The translations under genes and the position numbers were made by a program. A DNA stretch of 64,000 nt from Candidatus Anaerobutyricum avicola (lineage in GTDB: Bacteria; Bacillota; Clostridia; Lachnospirales; Lachnospiraceae), in NCBI GenBank assembly GCA_019113845.1, contig DXGQ01000041.1:62001-126000 (forward strand), written 5' to 3'. Position 1 is the stretch's first letter. Each line of letters starts with the position of its first letter. Shown here piece after piece: positions 35,620 through 44,386 of this stretch. The notes beneath the pieces are model-generated. The model did no database searches. It worked only from the letters and a program-made list of their open reading frames with translations, and had not been told where the DNA came from.

Positions 35620-36549
35620 ATGAGCAGAAAAAAAATAGTGGTGGCGCTCGGACACCGGGCGCTGGGAACTACTCTGCCGGAACAGCATGAGGCCACAAAA
35701 CGTACGGCGAAGATTCTTGCCAACCTGGTGGAAGCGGGAGCGGATATCGTGATCTCTCACAGTAATGCGCCGCAGGTGGGTATGATCCACACCGCCATGA
35801 ATGAGTTTGGCGCGAAGCGAGAGGAATATACGTCGGCGCCGATGTCTGTCTGTTCTGCCATGAGCCAGGGGTATATCGGCTACGACCTGCAGAACGCGCT
35901 CAGAGCGGAGTTGTTAAAGAGAGGCATTTACCGGCCGGTCTGCACGATCATCACACAGGTGATGGTAGATCCGTATGACGATGCATTCTCGGAACCGGTC
36001 AAGGTGATCGGACGTCTCCTCACGAAAGAAGAGGCGGACAAAGAAGAGCGAAACGGCAACTATGTCACAGAGGTGGAAGGCGGGTACCGCCGGATCGTGG
36101 CGGCTCCGAAGCCGCAGGGTATCATTGAGATCGACTCCATCCGGGCGCTTGCAGACCTTGGTCATGTGGTCATTGCCTGCGGAGGCGGCGGGATTCCGGT
36201 GCTGGCGCAGGGCGTACAGTTAAAGGGCGCCAGCGCGATCATCGAGAAGGATTATGCCAGCGGCCGTATGGCAGAGCTTCTGAATGCGGATGAGCTGATG
36301 ATCCTCACCAGCGTGGAGCATGTTTCCATCGGATACAATACTTCAGAAGAGACCCCGCTTTCCGAGATCACTGTGGAGCAGGCAAAGCAGTATATCGCGG
36401 AAAAACAGTTTGAGCCGAATACCATGCTGCCAAAGATCGAGGCGGGTGTCTCGTTCCTGGAGAAGGGAGCCGGCCGCCGGGTGGTCATTACTTCCATCGA
36501 TAAGGCGCTGGAGGGATATCTCGGAAAGACCGGAACCATCATCCGGTAA
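35620..36549 (+). CDS. arcC: Carbamate kinase
   Basis: 309 residues from an ATG at 35620 with AGAAGGGA before it. Conserved blocks are VVALGHRALG, HSNAPQVGMIH, QVMVDPYDDAF, the loop GNYVTEVEGGYRRIVAAPKP, VIACGGGGIPV and EKDYASGRMAE. Carbamate kinase makes ATP from carbamoyl phosphate and ADP. No arginine deiminase or carbamoyltransferase gene is adjacent, so the source of carbamoyl phosphate is unclear. The gene is 51 bases before two beta-helix protein genes, possibly in one transcript. Confidence 0.9.
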   Translation: MSRKKIVVALGHRALGTTLPEQHEATKRTAKILANLVEAGADIVISHSNAPQVGMIHTAMNEFGAKREEYTSAPMSVCSAMSQGYIGYDLQNALRAELLKRGIYRPVCTIITQVMVDPYDDAFSEPVKVIGRLLTKEEADKEERNGNYVTEVEGGYRRIVAAPKPQGIIEIDSIRALADLGHVVIACGGGGIPVLAQGVQLKGASAIIEKDYASGRMAELLNADELMILTSVEHVSIGYNTSEETPLSEITVEQAKQYIAEKQFEPNTMLPKIEAGVSFLEKGAGRRVVITSIDKALEGYLGKTGTIIR

Positions 36550-36600
36550 CGGGAGGTGATAAAGTTGCCTGTGGACAACACAAGAGAAGGAGAGATGTGT

Positions 36601-37836
36601 ATGAAGAGAGAAGGAAGATGGCAGCGCAGGCTGACTCTTGCCGCTGTTTTATTTGGCTGTGTGCTTGGCTGGGGGATGATCGCTTCTCCGGCTTTTGCCG
36701 CGCAGGCGGGGGATACCGTGATGGCAGGCTGGAACCGGGTCGCGGGAACCTATAACGCACAGGGACAGATCGTGATGAATGTCTGTACGGAAGATTATCA
36801 GACGAAGAGCGGCACTGTCATTGAGGCGGACCATGTGAACTCCAATGCACTGGAAGCACTCTGCAGCGGAGATGCGCAAAAGACGATCGTCATACCGGCA
36901 GGCTCTGTTGTGGAGCTTATGAATGTGGTACATCCGGGAAGCAACACGACGATCATCGCTGACGGCGCCACGCTCATCATGAATGAAGCGCACAAAGGTA
37001 TCCTTGCCAATCGGCCGAAGGCAGTGAATTATCAGTCTCTGCAGAATGTCCGGATTCAGGGCGGTACCTGGAAGCTAAGGAATGAGACGGACAGCTGTTC
37101 TGTGTTTCGATTCAGTCATGGCAGTGATCTGGTCATCGACGGCGTGACCATTGTTTCCAATTATGAATCGCACGCCATCGCGCTGGTAGCGATGAAGGAC
37201 GCCACCGTGCAGAACTGTATGCTGCAGGTGCAGGGCAGGAAGAACAGCAATTCGGTGGAGGAAGCGCTGCAGATCGACGTTGCCACCCCGAAAACAGCGC
37301 CGGCGCTGGTGCAGTTTGGTTCCCGGTATGTGCAGGGACAGACCTGTAAAAATATCCGGATACTGAATAACACCATCGAGGGAAGCCGGGGACTGGGTGT
37401 GAACTTTGACGGCAGCGGCGCGAGAAAATATGTGAATCAGTTCCATGACAAGATCACGATTATCGGCAATACCATGACCGGTTACAGCGCGGAGGGCTGT
37501 GTGATCTACAACACGCTCAATGCGGTTGTAAAAGACAATGTGATCACAAGTCACAGCACCCGCAGGAAAAAGTCTTACTCTGTGGGACTCAATGTCACCA
37601 TCCAGGGTAAGGCGCAGAAAAAGAAAATGAAAAAGGCGAAGCTTCTCGTGGAGGGCAACACCATCTACGGTGTGCGCCAGGGGATGCAGCTGGTATCCAT
37701 GACCTCTTCCAAATATAAAAAGGCCACGGTGAGAAATAATCAGTGTTATGCTCCGAAGAAGAAAGAGGCGTTACGGCTCAGCAAAGGAGCGGCAAAAAAG
37801 ATCGTCAATGTAAAGAATAAACTGTACAAACGGTAG
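36601..37836 (+). CDS. Secreted right-handed beta-helix protein 1
   Basis: 411 residues from the ATG at 36601 with GAGAAGGAGAG before it. A signal peptide ends near residue 33 (SPAFA). The mature part opens with a GTYNAQGQIV block, then a lead-in strand region (TIVIPAGSVVELMN, GSNTTIIADGATLIM) and repeated short turns rich in N/V/T (NVRIQGG, GVTIVSN, NNTIEGS, GNTMTGY, GNTIYG), as in parallel beta-helix repeats. Such folds often bind or cleave polysaccharides, but no catalytic residues can be assigned. The C-terminal third is very lysine-rich. It is a paralog of the next gene. Confidence 0.75.
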   Translation: MKREGRWQRRLTLAAVLFGCVLGWGMIASPAFAAQAGDTVMAGWNRVAGTYNAQGQIVMNVCTEDYQTKSGTVIEADHVNSNALEALCSGDAQKTIVIPAGSVVELMNVVHPGSNTTIIADGATLIMNEAHKGILANRPKAVNYQSLQNVRIQGGTWKLRNETDSCSVFRFSHGSDLVIDGVTIVSNYESHAIALVAMKDATVQNCMLQVQGRKNSNSVEEALQIDVATPKTAPALVQFGSRYVQGQTCKNIRILNNTIEGSRGLGVNFDGSGARKYVNQFHDKITIIGNTMTGYSAEGCVIYNTLNAVVKDNVITSHSTRRKKSYSVGLNVTIQGKAQKKKMKKAKLLVEGNTIYGVRQGMQLVSMTSSKYKKATVRNNQCYAPKKKEALRLSKGAAKKIVNVKNKLYKR

Positions 37837-37878
37837 TCGTGTGTACAGAAAAGCATTTTTTTGCAGGAGGGAAAAACT

Positions 37879-39108
37879 ATGAGTTACTTAAAAAGAAGAA
37901 CAGCAAACGGTAGATTTTTACGCAGCACACTTCTGGGAGCTGCTGCCTGTTTTGTGATGGGGGCATGTCTGTTTACGGCGGCGCCGGCAGCGGCAGTGCA
38001 GGCAGAGGAGTATGTGAGCGACAGCTGGATGACCGGTCCGGGGACTTATAACGCGCAGGGACAGATCGTCTTAAACGTCTATACGCAGGATCAGGTCGGA
38101 AAGAGAGCCGCAACATTAAATTCGCAAAACCTGAATGAGCTTTGCGGCGGCGACGAGCCGAAAACGATCGTCATCCCGGCCGGTTCCCGTGTGGAGCTTG
38201 CCAATATGGTCTATCTGGGAAGCAACACGACGATCATCGCCGACGGAGCGACCATCGTCATGACTTCCGCGGATAAAGGTATCTTTGCCAACAAACCGGA
38301 TGCTGTCAATTATCAGTCCATCAGTAACGTTCGGATTCAGGGAGGAAACTGGGAGATCACAGATAAAAAGAATTCCTGTTCTGTGATGGCATTTAATCAC
38401 GGCAGCAATGTGGTCCTGGACAATGTGACGATCCTTTCCAACTATCAGTCCCATGCGATCGAGCTGATCGCCATGAAGGACGTGACGGTGAAAAACAGTA
38501 CATTGAAAGTACAGGGAAAGAAGAAAAAGACGTCGGTGGAAGAAGCGCTTCAGATCGATGTGGCAACTCCGCGGACCGCACCGGTACTTGTACAGTATGG
38601 CAAAAAGTTTGTCAAAGGACAGACTTGCAAGAACATCAAGGTGCTTAAAAACACGATCGAAGGTAGCCGTGGTGTCTGTGCCAACTATGCAACTGTCGGA
38701 GGAGAGAAATTAAAGAACAAGTTTCATGAGAACATTGTCATCAAGGGAAATACGCTGACCGGATATACCGCGGAAGCCTGCACCCTTTATAATACTTTAC
38801 AGGCCACGGTAAAGAATAACGTGATCACGACACACAGCAGCCGTAAAAAAGAGTCTTACTCGATCGGATTGAACATCACCCTGCAGGGCCGTGCTTCCGG
38901 CAAAAAGATGAACAAGTCCAGGATCACGGTTGCCGGCAATACCGTTTACGGTTATCGCCAGGCTATCCAGGTGATCAGCCGTTCTTCTTCCAGCTATCGT
39001 TCTGTGACAGTGAAGAACAATAAGGCATACGCATCCTCCAGGGGCAGCGCGATCGTGGCACGGGGCCGCAGCGTGAGCAACTCAGGAAACAGCACATACA
39101 AACGCTGA
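37879..39108 (+). CDS. Secreted right-handed beta-helix protein 2
   Basis: 409 residues from an ATG at 37879 with GCAGGAGGG before it. The signal peptide ends near residue 42 (AAAVQA). It is collinear with the upstream paralog, sharing GTYNAQGQIV, KTIVIPAGS, GSNTTIIADGAT, AVNYQS, NVRIQGG, VEEALQIDVATP and KNTIEGSRG. The pair clearly arose by tandem duplication and diverged, mostly in the linker and the last 100 residues. Like its partner it has basic, lysine/arginine-rich segments that could contact wall polymers. The function is unknown. Confidence 0.75.
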   Translation: MSYLKRRTANGRFLRSTLLGAAACFVMGACLFTAAPAAAVQAEEYVSDSWMTGPGTYNAQGQIVLNVYTQDQVGKRAATLNSQNLNELCGGDEPKTIVIPAGSRVELANMVYLGSNTTIIADGATIVMTSADKGIFANKPDAVNYQSISNVRIQGGNWEITDKKNSCSVMAFNHGSNVVLDNVTILSNYQSHAIELIAMKDVTVKNSTLKVQGKKKKTSVEEALQIDVATPRTAPVLVQYGKKFVKGQTCKNIKVLKNTIEGSRGVCANYATVGGEKLKNKFHENIVIKGNTLTGYTAEACTLYNTLQATVKNNVITTHSSRKKESYSIGLNITLQGRASGKKMNKSRITVAGNTVYGYRQAIQVISRSSSSYRSVTVKNNKAYASSRGSAIVARGRSVSNSGNSTYKR

Positions 39109-39143
39109 TGATATATTTGATCGTGTGACAGAGGAGAGATTTT

Positions 39144-39986
39144 ATGAAGATACGGAGGATCCGGGCGGTGTCTTTCAGCCCTACCGGTGGAACAAAAAAG
39201 ATTGTCCGGCTGCTTGCGGATACGATGGGTGAAAAACTGCATCTCCCTGTGGAAGAGATATCGTTTACTCTGCCGGAGGAAAGAAAGCGGACATATACAT
39301 TTTCCGGGGAAGACCTTCTTCTTCTCGGATTGCCGGTCTACGCCGGGCGGATCCCCAATAAAATCCTCCCGGATGTGGAAAGCGCCTTTCACGGAAACCG
39401 TACGCCGGCTATTGCCGTCAGCGTCTTTGGGAACAGAAGCTTTGACGACGGTTTGATGGAACTGGCTCTTCTTTTGGAAGACCGGGGATTTCTACTTACC
39501 GCTGCGGCTGCGGCGGTAAGCCGCCACGCCTTTTCCGACGAGATCGGCGCGGGACGTCCTGACGGACAGGACTTAGAAGAGCTGCGGGCATTTGCCGGGA
39601 AAGCTGCGCAAAAAATAAAGGAATTGCAGAAACAGCAACAGCCGGCCATAGGAGCAACAGCCCTTAAAATCACCGGACATAACCCGGTAGGACCGTATTA
39701 TACGCCGCTTCGTGCCGACGGGCAGCCGGCAAGGTTCCTGAAGGCAAAGCCGGTGACAGATATGGAACGCTGCGTCAGATGCGGCTGTTGCGCGACGGCC
39801 TGCCCGATGGGAAGTATTGACGCGGCGGACACTTCGATGGTCAATGGCATCTGTATCAAGTGTCAGGCATGTATCCGTATCTGTCCGGTACACGCGAAGT
39901 CCTTTGTGGATGAAGATTTTCTTTCTCATAAAGAGATGCTCAAAGAGCATTATAAAAGAAGAGCAGAGAATGCATTCTTTCTCTGA
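39144..39986 (+). CDS. EFR1-type flavodoxin/ferredoxin fusion
   Basis: A 280-residue protein. The N-terminal half is flavodoxin-like (SFSPTGGTKKIVRLLADTMG, the FMN phosphate loop; LLLLGLPVYAGRIP). The C-terminal part has two 4Fe-4S motifs, CVRCGCCATACP and CIKCQACIRICP. This matches the EFR1 family of clostridial electron-transfer proteins. Its redox partner is unknown. It follows the beta-helix genes by 35 bases with a GAGGAGAG ribosome site, so it may share their transcript. A long hairpin comes after it. Confidence 0.85.
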   Translation: MKIRRIRAVSFSPTGGTKKIVRLLADTMGEKLHLPVEEISFTLPEERKRTYTFSGEDLLLLGLPVYAGRIPNKILPDVESAFHGNRTPAIAVSVFGNRSFDDGLMELALLLEDRGFLLTAAAAAVSRHAFSDEIGAGRPDGQDLEELRAFAGKAAQKIKELQKQQQPAIGATALKITGHNPVGPYYTPLRADGQPARFLKAKPVTDMERCVRCGCCATACPMGSIDAADTSMVNGICIKCQACIRICPVHAKSFVDEDFLSHKEMLKEHYKRRAENAFFL

Positions 39987-40050
39987 TGAGATTCCCGTTT
40001 TGCGGGGATTTGTGTAAAAAAGATCTGTTAATGAATGATATTTTTCGGGA

Positions 40051-40095
40051 CGGCTCGCCGCACATGCCAATTCATAAAGCATGTGCGGCGAGCCG
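40051..40095. terminator. Perfect 17-bp hairpin between convergent genes
   Basis: CGGCTCGCCGCACATGC (40051-40067) pairs perfectly with 40079-40095 around an 11-base loop. It stands between the convergent ferredoxin and membrane-protein genes. Neither side has a clean T run, though minus-strand sequence after the stem is A+T-rich, so termination in that direction is the best guess. Confidence 0.6.
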
Positions 40096-40125
40096 CTTCT
40101 GTTCTAATACCTGTTTAGGCAAATA

Positions 40126-41856
40126 TCATCCTTCTGTGCTCTCGGCAGATGACGTCGTGTTGTCCGTTGTACTGTCTGCTGTGCTGTCCGTCGTACTATC
40201 TGCCGGAGCGGTCCCATCGTCTTCCTCCGGAATACTTACCACTTTGCAGCGGTCGCTTCCTTCCGTGTATTCAAGTGTGATACTGTCCCCCGGATTATAC
40301 CGGATGATGGAAATATTGTCTGCCACAGTGACATCGTAGATTGTGTCAGATCCGTCGAGAAGCAGATAATAGTGAGAGTTGCCGTCCACGACGCTCTCCG
40401 CGATTTTGCTGATCACACCGGTGATGGTTTTTGTCTCCGCCTCTGTCGGCGCAGTCTCGCTTGTCTCGATACCGTTGTCCGCCATGAGGCTCTTGTAAGC
40501 GGCCTCACATTCCACCACGGAGTTGCCGGTGGCGACAATCTGATAATTCTGTACATTGACCATGGCGTACATTTTGACAAGACCGGCGGCATCCTTTAAC
40601 GCCATGAGATAGGTCGGCTCATTGTCAATATTTAAAAGGAGAGGGAAGGCGGCGGTATAGCCTAAGTTTTGTACCTTTCCTTCCGCCGACGCCATGGCGG
40701 AATCCTCAATGGCGCCCTCCACCTCGTAGTAGCGGGTCTCCATGGTCCGCTGATTCATGAGCACAAAGCCCACGTTGGACTGGTCGCTGGTGATGGAGGT
40801 GACGCCGGTATATACCCACACATCATCGTCGATGGCAAGGTAATTGTAACCGTTGGTCGTCACCAGACAGTCCCTCTGGCTGATGACACTGTTGATGTAG
40901 CCGTGTTTCAACGTGCCGTAATAATCGTAAAGCTGGATGAGCAGATCGGCCCGGTACACCTGGTCTACCCAGGTTGGCACATCTTCCACTTTATAATCGG
41001 TACATTCACCGGTGATGGCATTACAGATGACTACGTTGCCGATAGTCTGTCCGCCGAAAAGACCGATGTTAAACTTTTTCGTACTACAAATCCAGTACGG
41101 TGTGCCGTCATCATCCACCTCAAAGCTGATGTTGTCAAACATATAGGTCGGATATTTGAAGCGGAGATGCCGGTACAGATTGCGTCCGAAATGGTCATAC
41201 GGCGTATATTTCATCCCCTCGTCAAGACGCACAAGCTCCGTCTCCTGAGTGGCCATATCGATCATGATATAGGCCGGGATACCCTCGCCGTGGTTGGTAA
41301 ACCACTTGATGATGTCTGCATACTTGAGCGGTGTGAGACGTACCGGGGTATCATTGTAGTTACTCTGGGTGTAGAGGTTTGCTACCTCAAACTGGGATGC
41401 CAGGTCCACGAGACTTCCCATTTTCCGCTCTCCGAGCAGCTCCGCCGACGCCCGGTCCAAAAGCGGGATCTGGTCGTAGGAGATCTGCGTGATCTCTTTG
41501 GAAAACTCGCCGGTCTCCACCGTCATGAGCTTCTGATATTTGGAAGCGTTGATGACCGGGGAGGAGAGCAGGCTTCCCGCGCTGTAGATCAGCAGAAGAA
41601 GCAGGAGAACGCCGGCAAGAACCTTAAAGACGGCGCTGTTAAAAAGCGTTTTCATCTCCGTCACATTTTTTCTGCCGCCGGAGAGACGTACTTTGGAAAA
41701 AACATATAAGATAAGAAGGATCACCGGTATAGCGATGATGAACTTCCAGATGGAAACATCGTGGATGTTGATGGCGGGCAGAGCGAAATAGTAATACACT
41801 GCCAGTATCACCAGAATGACCGGTATGAGAAGATATTTTTTGTTGCCTTTTTTCAT
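40126..41856 (-). CDS. Membrane-anchored protein of unknown function with Thr/Ser/Asp tail
   Basis: 576 residues with an AGGAG ribosome site. Three hydrophobic segments (about 7-27, 35-55 and 78-98) anchor the N-terminus. The following 430 residues are probably outside the cell, with mixed beta-like sequence and repeated mentions of Tyr/Trp/Asp (NGYNYLAIDDDVWVYTG). The C-terminal 30 residues are a low-complexity run of PADSTTDSTADSTTDN type, encoded by imperfect DNA repeats at about 40136-40205. I recognise no enzymatic motif. A SigA-like promoter lies upstream. Homologues seem to occur in Lachnospiraceae, but I cannot name a function. Confidence 0.7.
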   Translation of the reverse strand: MKKGNKKYLLIPVILVILAVYYYFALPAINIHDVSIWKFIIAIPVILLILYVFSKVRLSGGRKNVTEMKTLFNSAVFKVLAGVLLLLLLIYSAGSLLSSPVINASKYQKLMTVETGEFSKEITQISYDQIPLLDRASAELLGERKMGSLVDLASQFEVANLYTQSNYNDTPVRLTPLKYADIIKWFTNHGEGIPAYIMIDMATQETELVRLDEGMKYTPYDHFGRNLYRHLRFKYPTYMFDNISFEVDDDGTPYWICSTKKFNIGLFGGQTIGNVVICNAITGECTDYKVEDVPTWVDQVYRADLLIQLYDYYGTLKHGYINSVISQRDCLVTTNGYNYLAIDDDVWVYTGVTSITSDQSNVGFVLMNQRTMETRYYEVEGAIEDSAMASAEGKVQNLGYTAAFPLLLNIDNEPTYLMALKDAAGLVKMYAMVNVQNYQIVATGNSVVECEAAYKSLMADNGIETSETAPTEAETKTITGVISKIAESVVDGNSHYYLLLDGSDTIYDVTVADNISIIRYNPGDSITLEYTEGSDRCKVVSIPEEDDGTAPADSTTDSTADSTTDNTTSSAESTEG

Positions 41857-41977
41857 AATACTCCTTTCTGACGGGAATCCTTTTTGGCAGGAAATCCCTT
41901 CGCTGCTGTGCTGAAATCATCGTGTCAGAAACAGGAACCGACACAGATCGATGTTTCAGTAAATATGGTATTGAAAA

Positions 41978-42006
41978 AGTATAATACTTTCTCCATACTT
42001 TGTCCA
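41978..42006 (-). promoter_or_regulatory. Promoter of the membrane-protein gene
   Basis: On the minus strand TGGACA (42001-42006) and TATACT (41978-41983) are separated by 17 bases, about 120 bases before the start codon at 41856. The leader between them and the gene shows no other feature I recognise. Confidence 0.6.
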
Positions 42007-42088
42007 GATAAAACGGAAGGTTTTGATAAGGTTGGATTCCGTCAGGCACAATCCTCTGTTTTACAGACCGCAGCAGGCATAAATTTGT

Positions 42089-42117
42089 TTTACAATTTCG
42101 AAAAAAAGTGTTATATT
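42089..42117 (+). promoter_or_regulatory. Promoter of the EutP-like gene
   Basis: TTTACA and TATATT are spaced by 17 bases. TTCGAAAAA occurs at 42097 (overlapping the spacer) and again near 42133, possibly a regulator site. The leader to the start codon at 42225 is about 100 bases long. I looked for a B12 riboswitch and did not find its conserved boxes. Confidence 0.55.
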
Positions 42118-42224
42118 ATTAAATAAAGTTTTCGAAAAAATGAACGGAATCTTACATGATGATCGCACAGCGGCGGCAGGTCCGCAGCTGTGGCAGCAGT
42201 GTATTGGGTACGGGAGGAAGCAGC

Positions 42225-42743
42225 ATGAGAAGAATGGTTTTGATCGGCCGCAGCGAGTGCGGCAAGACGACACTGAAACAGGCACTCAGAGGAGAGAAGA
42301 TCACTTATCACAAGACACAGTATGTCAGCCAGTATGACTGCCTGATCGATATGCCGGGAGAGTACGCGGAGAATATCGATCTGGCGCATGCCATCGCTCT
42401 TTACATAGCGGAGGCAGATGTGGTCGGTATCGTGCTGAGCGCCACGGAGCCATATTCTCTCTATCCTCCGAATGTGGCCTCCGTCAGCAACCGGGAGACC
42501 ATCGGTATCGTGACAAAAATCGATCACTGGTGCGCGGACCCGGAGCAGGCGGCAGAGTGGCTGAGGCTCACGGGCTGCGAGCATATTTTCTTTACCAGCT
42601 CGTACACGGGCGAGGGGATCGAGGAGATTCATGATTTTCTGAAGGAAGAGCATGAGATCTGTACGGTGGATGTGGTGAGTTCAAGAATTCAGGATGAGAC
42701 ATTTGACAAACCGGCGGATCTGAAAGAGTACCACCTGCTGTGA
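42225..42743 (+). CDS. eutP: EutP/PduV-family small GTPase
   Basis: 172 residues from an ATG at 42225 with GGGAGGAAG before it. The P-loop is GRSECGKTT (8-16). Switch-like DMPGEY and the nucleotide-specificity motif TKID (in GIVTKIDHW) are present, as is SSYTGEGIEEI (the SAK-like loop). EutP/PduV proteins belong to ethanolamine or propanediol microcompartment operons, yet no shell-protein or lyase gene is visible near it. Solitary copies exist in Clostridia. The role outside microcompartments is unknown, and the gene symbol reflects family only. Confidence 0.75.
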   Translation: MRRMVLIGRSECGKTTLKQALRGEKITYHKTQYVSQYDCLIDMPGEYAENIDLAHAIALYIAEADVVGIVLSATEPYSLYPPNVASVSNRETIGIVTKIDHWCADPEQAAEWLRLTGCEHIFFTSSYTGEGIEEIHDFLKEEHEICTVDVVSSRIQDETFDKPADLKEYHLL

Positions 42744-42848
42744 TGATGGGAGAGACGTGATTTCGAGAGACTGATTTTGTGATTCCCTTTGTGAGGCAGG
42801 TTCTTTGCGGAGGGAATTTTTCTTTTTGGATTGCATGGGGAAAAATAC

Positions 42849-42876
42849 TTGACTAAAAAAGAGATTGTGATATATT
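42849..42876 (+). promoter_or_regulatory. Promoter of the fatty-acid synthesis operon
   Basis: TTGACT and TATATT with a 16-base spacer, about 150 bases before fabH. Transcription should start near 42883, inside the dyad described at 42882-42902, so a repressor bound there would block initiation. Confidence 0.7.
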
Positions 42877-42881
42877 GTAAC

Positions 42882-42902
42882 TCAAAAAGTTTGAAACTCA
42901 AA
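42882..42902. promoter_or_regulatory. FabT-like operator upstream of fabH
   Basis: TCAAA-AAG-TTTGA-AAC-TCAAA forms two overlapping dyads. The second, TTTGA-N3-TCAAA, has the form described for binding sites of the MarR-family fatty-acid repressor FabT. A further TCAAA half-site lies at 42914. A FabT-like gene closes this operon (53748-54215), so end-product repression of the whole cluster is likely. Confidence 0.7.
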
Positions 42903-43027
42903 ATATTCAGACTTCAAACAATATTGATATTAGTGTAGAATAATAAAAAGATTCTGTGAACGGAGCAGCCGCAGGGAGCGGCGGCTTTGGACAGAAAGAA
43001 GATGAGGAAAGAAAGAGGATTGCGTAT

Positions 43028-43987
43028 ATGTATGTAAAGATTGTGGGTACAGGGTCTTTTCTGCCGGAGAGGGTGGTCGATAACTTTGAGATCGCCCGTA
43101 TGGTGGACACGTCGGATGAGTGGATACAGACCCGGACGGGAATTAAGACCCGTCATATTGCCACGAAGGAAACGGTTGCGTCCATGGCGACGGAGGCCGC
43201 GCGGAAAGCGGTGGCCGATGCCGGTATCAGCCCGGAGGAGATCGACCTGATCATTGTTTCTACCGTATCAGCGGAACAGAGTCTTCCCTGTGTCGCCTGC
43301 GAGGTGCAGAAGGCACTGGGGATCTCTCAGGTGACTGCTTTCGATGTGAACTCTGCCTGTAGCGGTTTCATCACCGGTTATCAGATGGCAGCGGGACAGA
43401 TCAAGGCGGGGCTTGCGAAGACAGCGCTGGTCATCGGAAGTGAGTGCCTGTCCAACGGAGTGGACTGGACGGACCGCGGCACCTGTATTTTATTTGGCGA
43501 CGGAGCCGGCGCTGCGGTGCTTCGGGCCGACTGCGCACCGGAGGAGCTCTGCATCCCGTGTGTGCTTCACGCTGACGGCAGTCAGGGAGAGGCGCTGACC
43601 TGCAGTCTCGGTCATGGAAAGGATAAGGTTCCGTACGATGAGTATTACCGTATGGACGGTAAAGCCATTTTCAAGTTTGCGACGAGGAAGGTGCCGGAGG
43701 TCATTCGTGAAGTGCTGGAATTAAGCGGCCATACCGTGGAGGAGATTGACTATTTCGTTCTTCATCAGGCGAACAAGAGGATCATTGATGCCATTGCAAA
43801 GAGACTGCGTCAGGATGAGAGCAAGTTTCCGATGAATATCATGGATAACGGCAATATCTCTTCAGCCTGCATCCCGATGCTTCTTGATGATATGAACCGG
43901 AAGGGAATGCTCAAACCGGGCATGAAGCTCGTACTGGCCGGATTTGGCGCCGGTCTTACATGGGGCGGTTTTTATCTGGAGTGGTAG
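43028..43987 (+). CDS. fabH: 3-oxoacyl-ACP synthase III, FabH
   Basis: 319 residues from the ATG at 43028 with AAAGAGGA upstream. The catalytic triad is complete: C111 in NSACSGF, H246 in LHQANKR and N276 in DNGNISSA. FabH condenses acetyl-CoA (or branched primers) with malonyl-ACP and so starts each fatty acid. TRTGIKTRHI near the N-terminus and GDGAGAAVL in the core are typical. It is the first gene of the operon, after the promoter and FabT-like operator. Confidence 0.93.
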   Translation: MYVKIVGTGSFLPERVVDNFEIARMVDTSDEWIQTRTGIKTRHIATKETVASMATEAARKAVADAGISPEEIDLIIVSTVSAEQSLPCVACEVQKALGISQVTAFDVNSACSGFITGYQMAAGQIKAGLAKTALVIGSECLSNGVDWTDRGTCILFGDGAGAAVLRADCAPEELCIPCVLHADGSQGEALTCSLGHGKDKVPYDEYYRMDGKAIFKFATRKVPEVIREVLELSGHTVEEIDYFVLHQANKRIIDAIAKRLRQDESKFPMNIMDNGNISSACIPMLLDDMNRKGMLKPGMKLVLAGFGAGLTWGGFYLEW

Positions 43988-44049
43988 AGGACAGCAGAGT
44001 GGACACAATACAGGACAGCACAGGGGAGACAGTACGGCGTTTGGGACAG

Positions 44050-44074
44050 GTAATCACCGGCATGGCCGGATTAC
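44050..44074 (+). other. Intercistronic hairpin between fabH and acpP
   Basis: GTAATC and CGGC (with a 2-base bulge) pair with GCCGGATTAC around a 3-base loop. No T run follows, so it is not a normal terminator. It may protect or expose transcript ends and set the high acpP level usually needed. Confidence 0.45.
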
Positions 44075-44134
44075 ATAAATTGCAATGATGACAAAAATGA
44101 TAACAAAGAAAAAGGATGAAAGAGAGGACAAGTT

Positions 44135-44362
44135 ATGTTCGAGAAAATCAGAGATTTAATTGTGGAAGAAGTTGGCGTAGACGAAGAGCAGGTGACCATG
44201 GATGCATCCTTCAAGAACGATCTGAACATTGATTCCCTGGATCTTTTTGAGATGGTCATGACACTGGAGGAAGAGTTTGATGTAGAGATTCCTTCCGAAG
44301 ATCTCGAAAATATCGACACCGTAGGCGACCTCATCAATTATATCGAAGAACATCAGAATTAG
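44135..44362 (+). CDS. acpP: Acyl carrier protein
   Basis: A 75-residue acidic, helical protein with the phosphopantetheine attachment motif DSLDLFEM (S34). ACP carries the growing acyl chain as a thioester between all enzymes of this operon. AGAGGACAAG stands before the ATG. Length and charge are normal. It lies between fabH and fabK as in streptococcal fab clusters. Confidence 0.95.
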   Translation: MFEKIRDLIVEEVGVDEEQVTMDASFKNDLNIDSLDLFEMVMTLEEEFDVEIPSEDLENIDTVGDLINYIEEHQN

Positions 44363-44386
44363 TATAGCGATTGGGAGTAAGATATT

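Noticed and set aside
42057-42224. Possible B12 (adenosylcobalamin) riboswitch before the EutP-like gene
   Set aside because: The conserved riboswitch boxes are absent; only a promoter and short repeats are visible.
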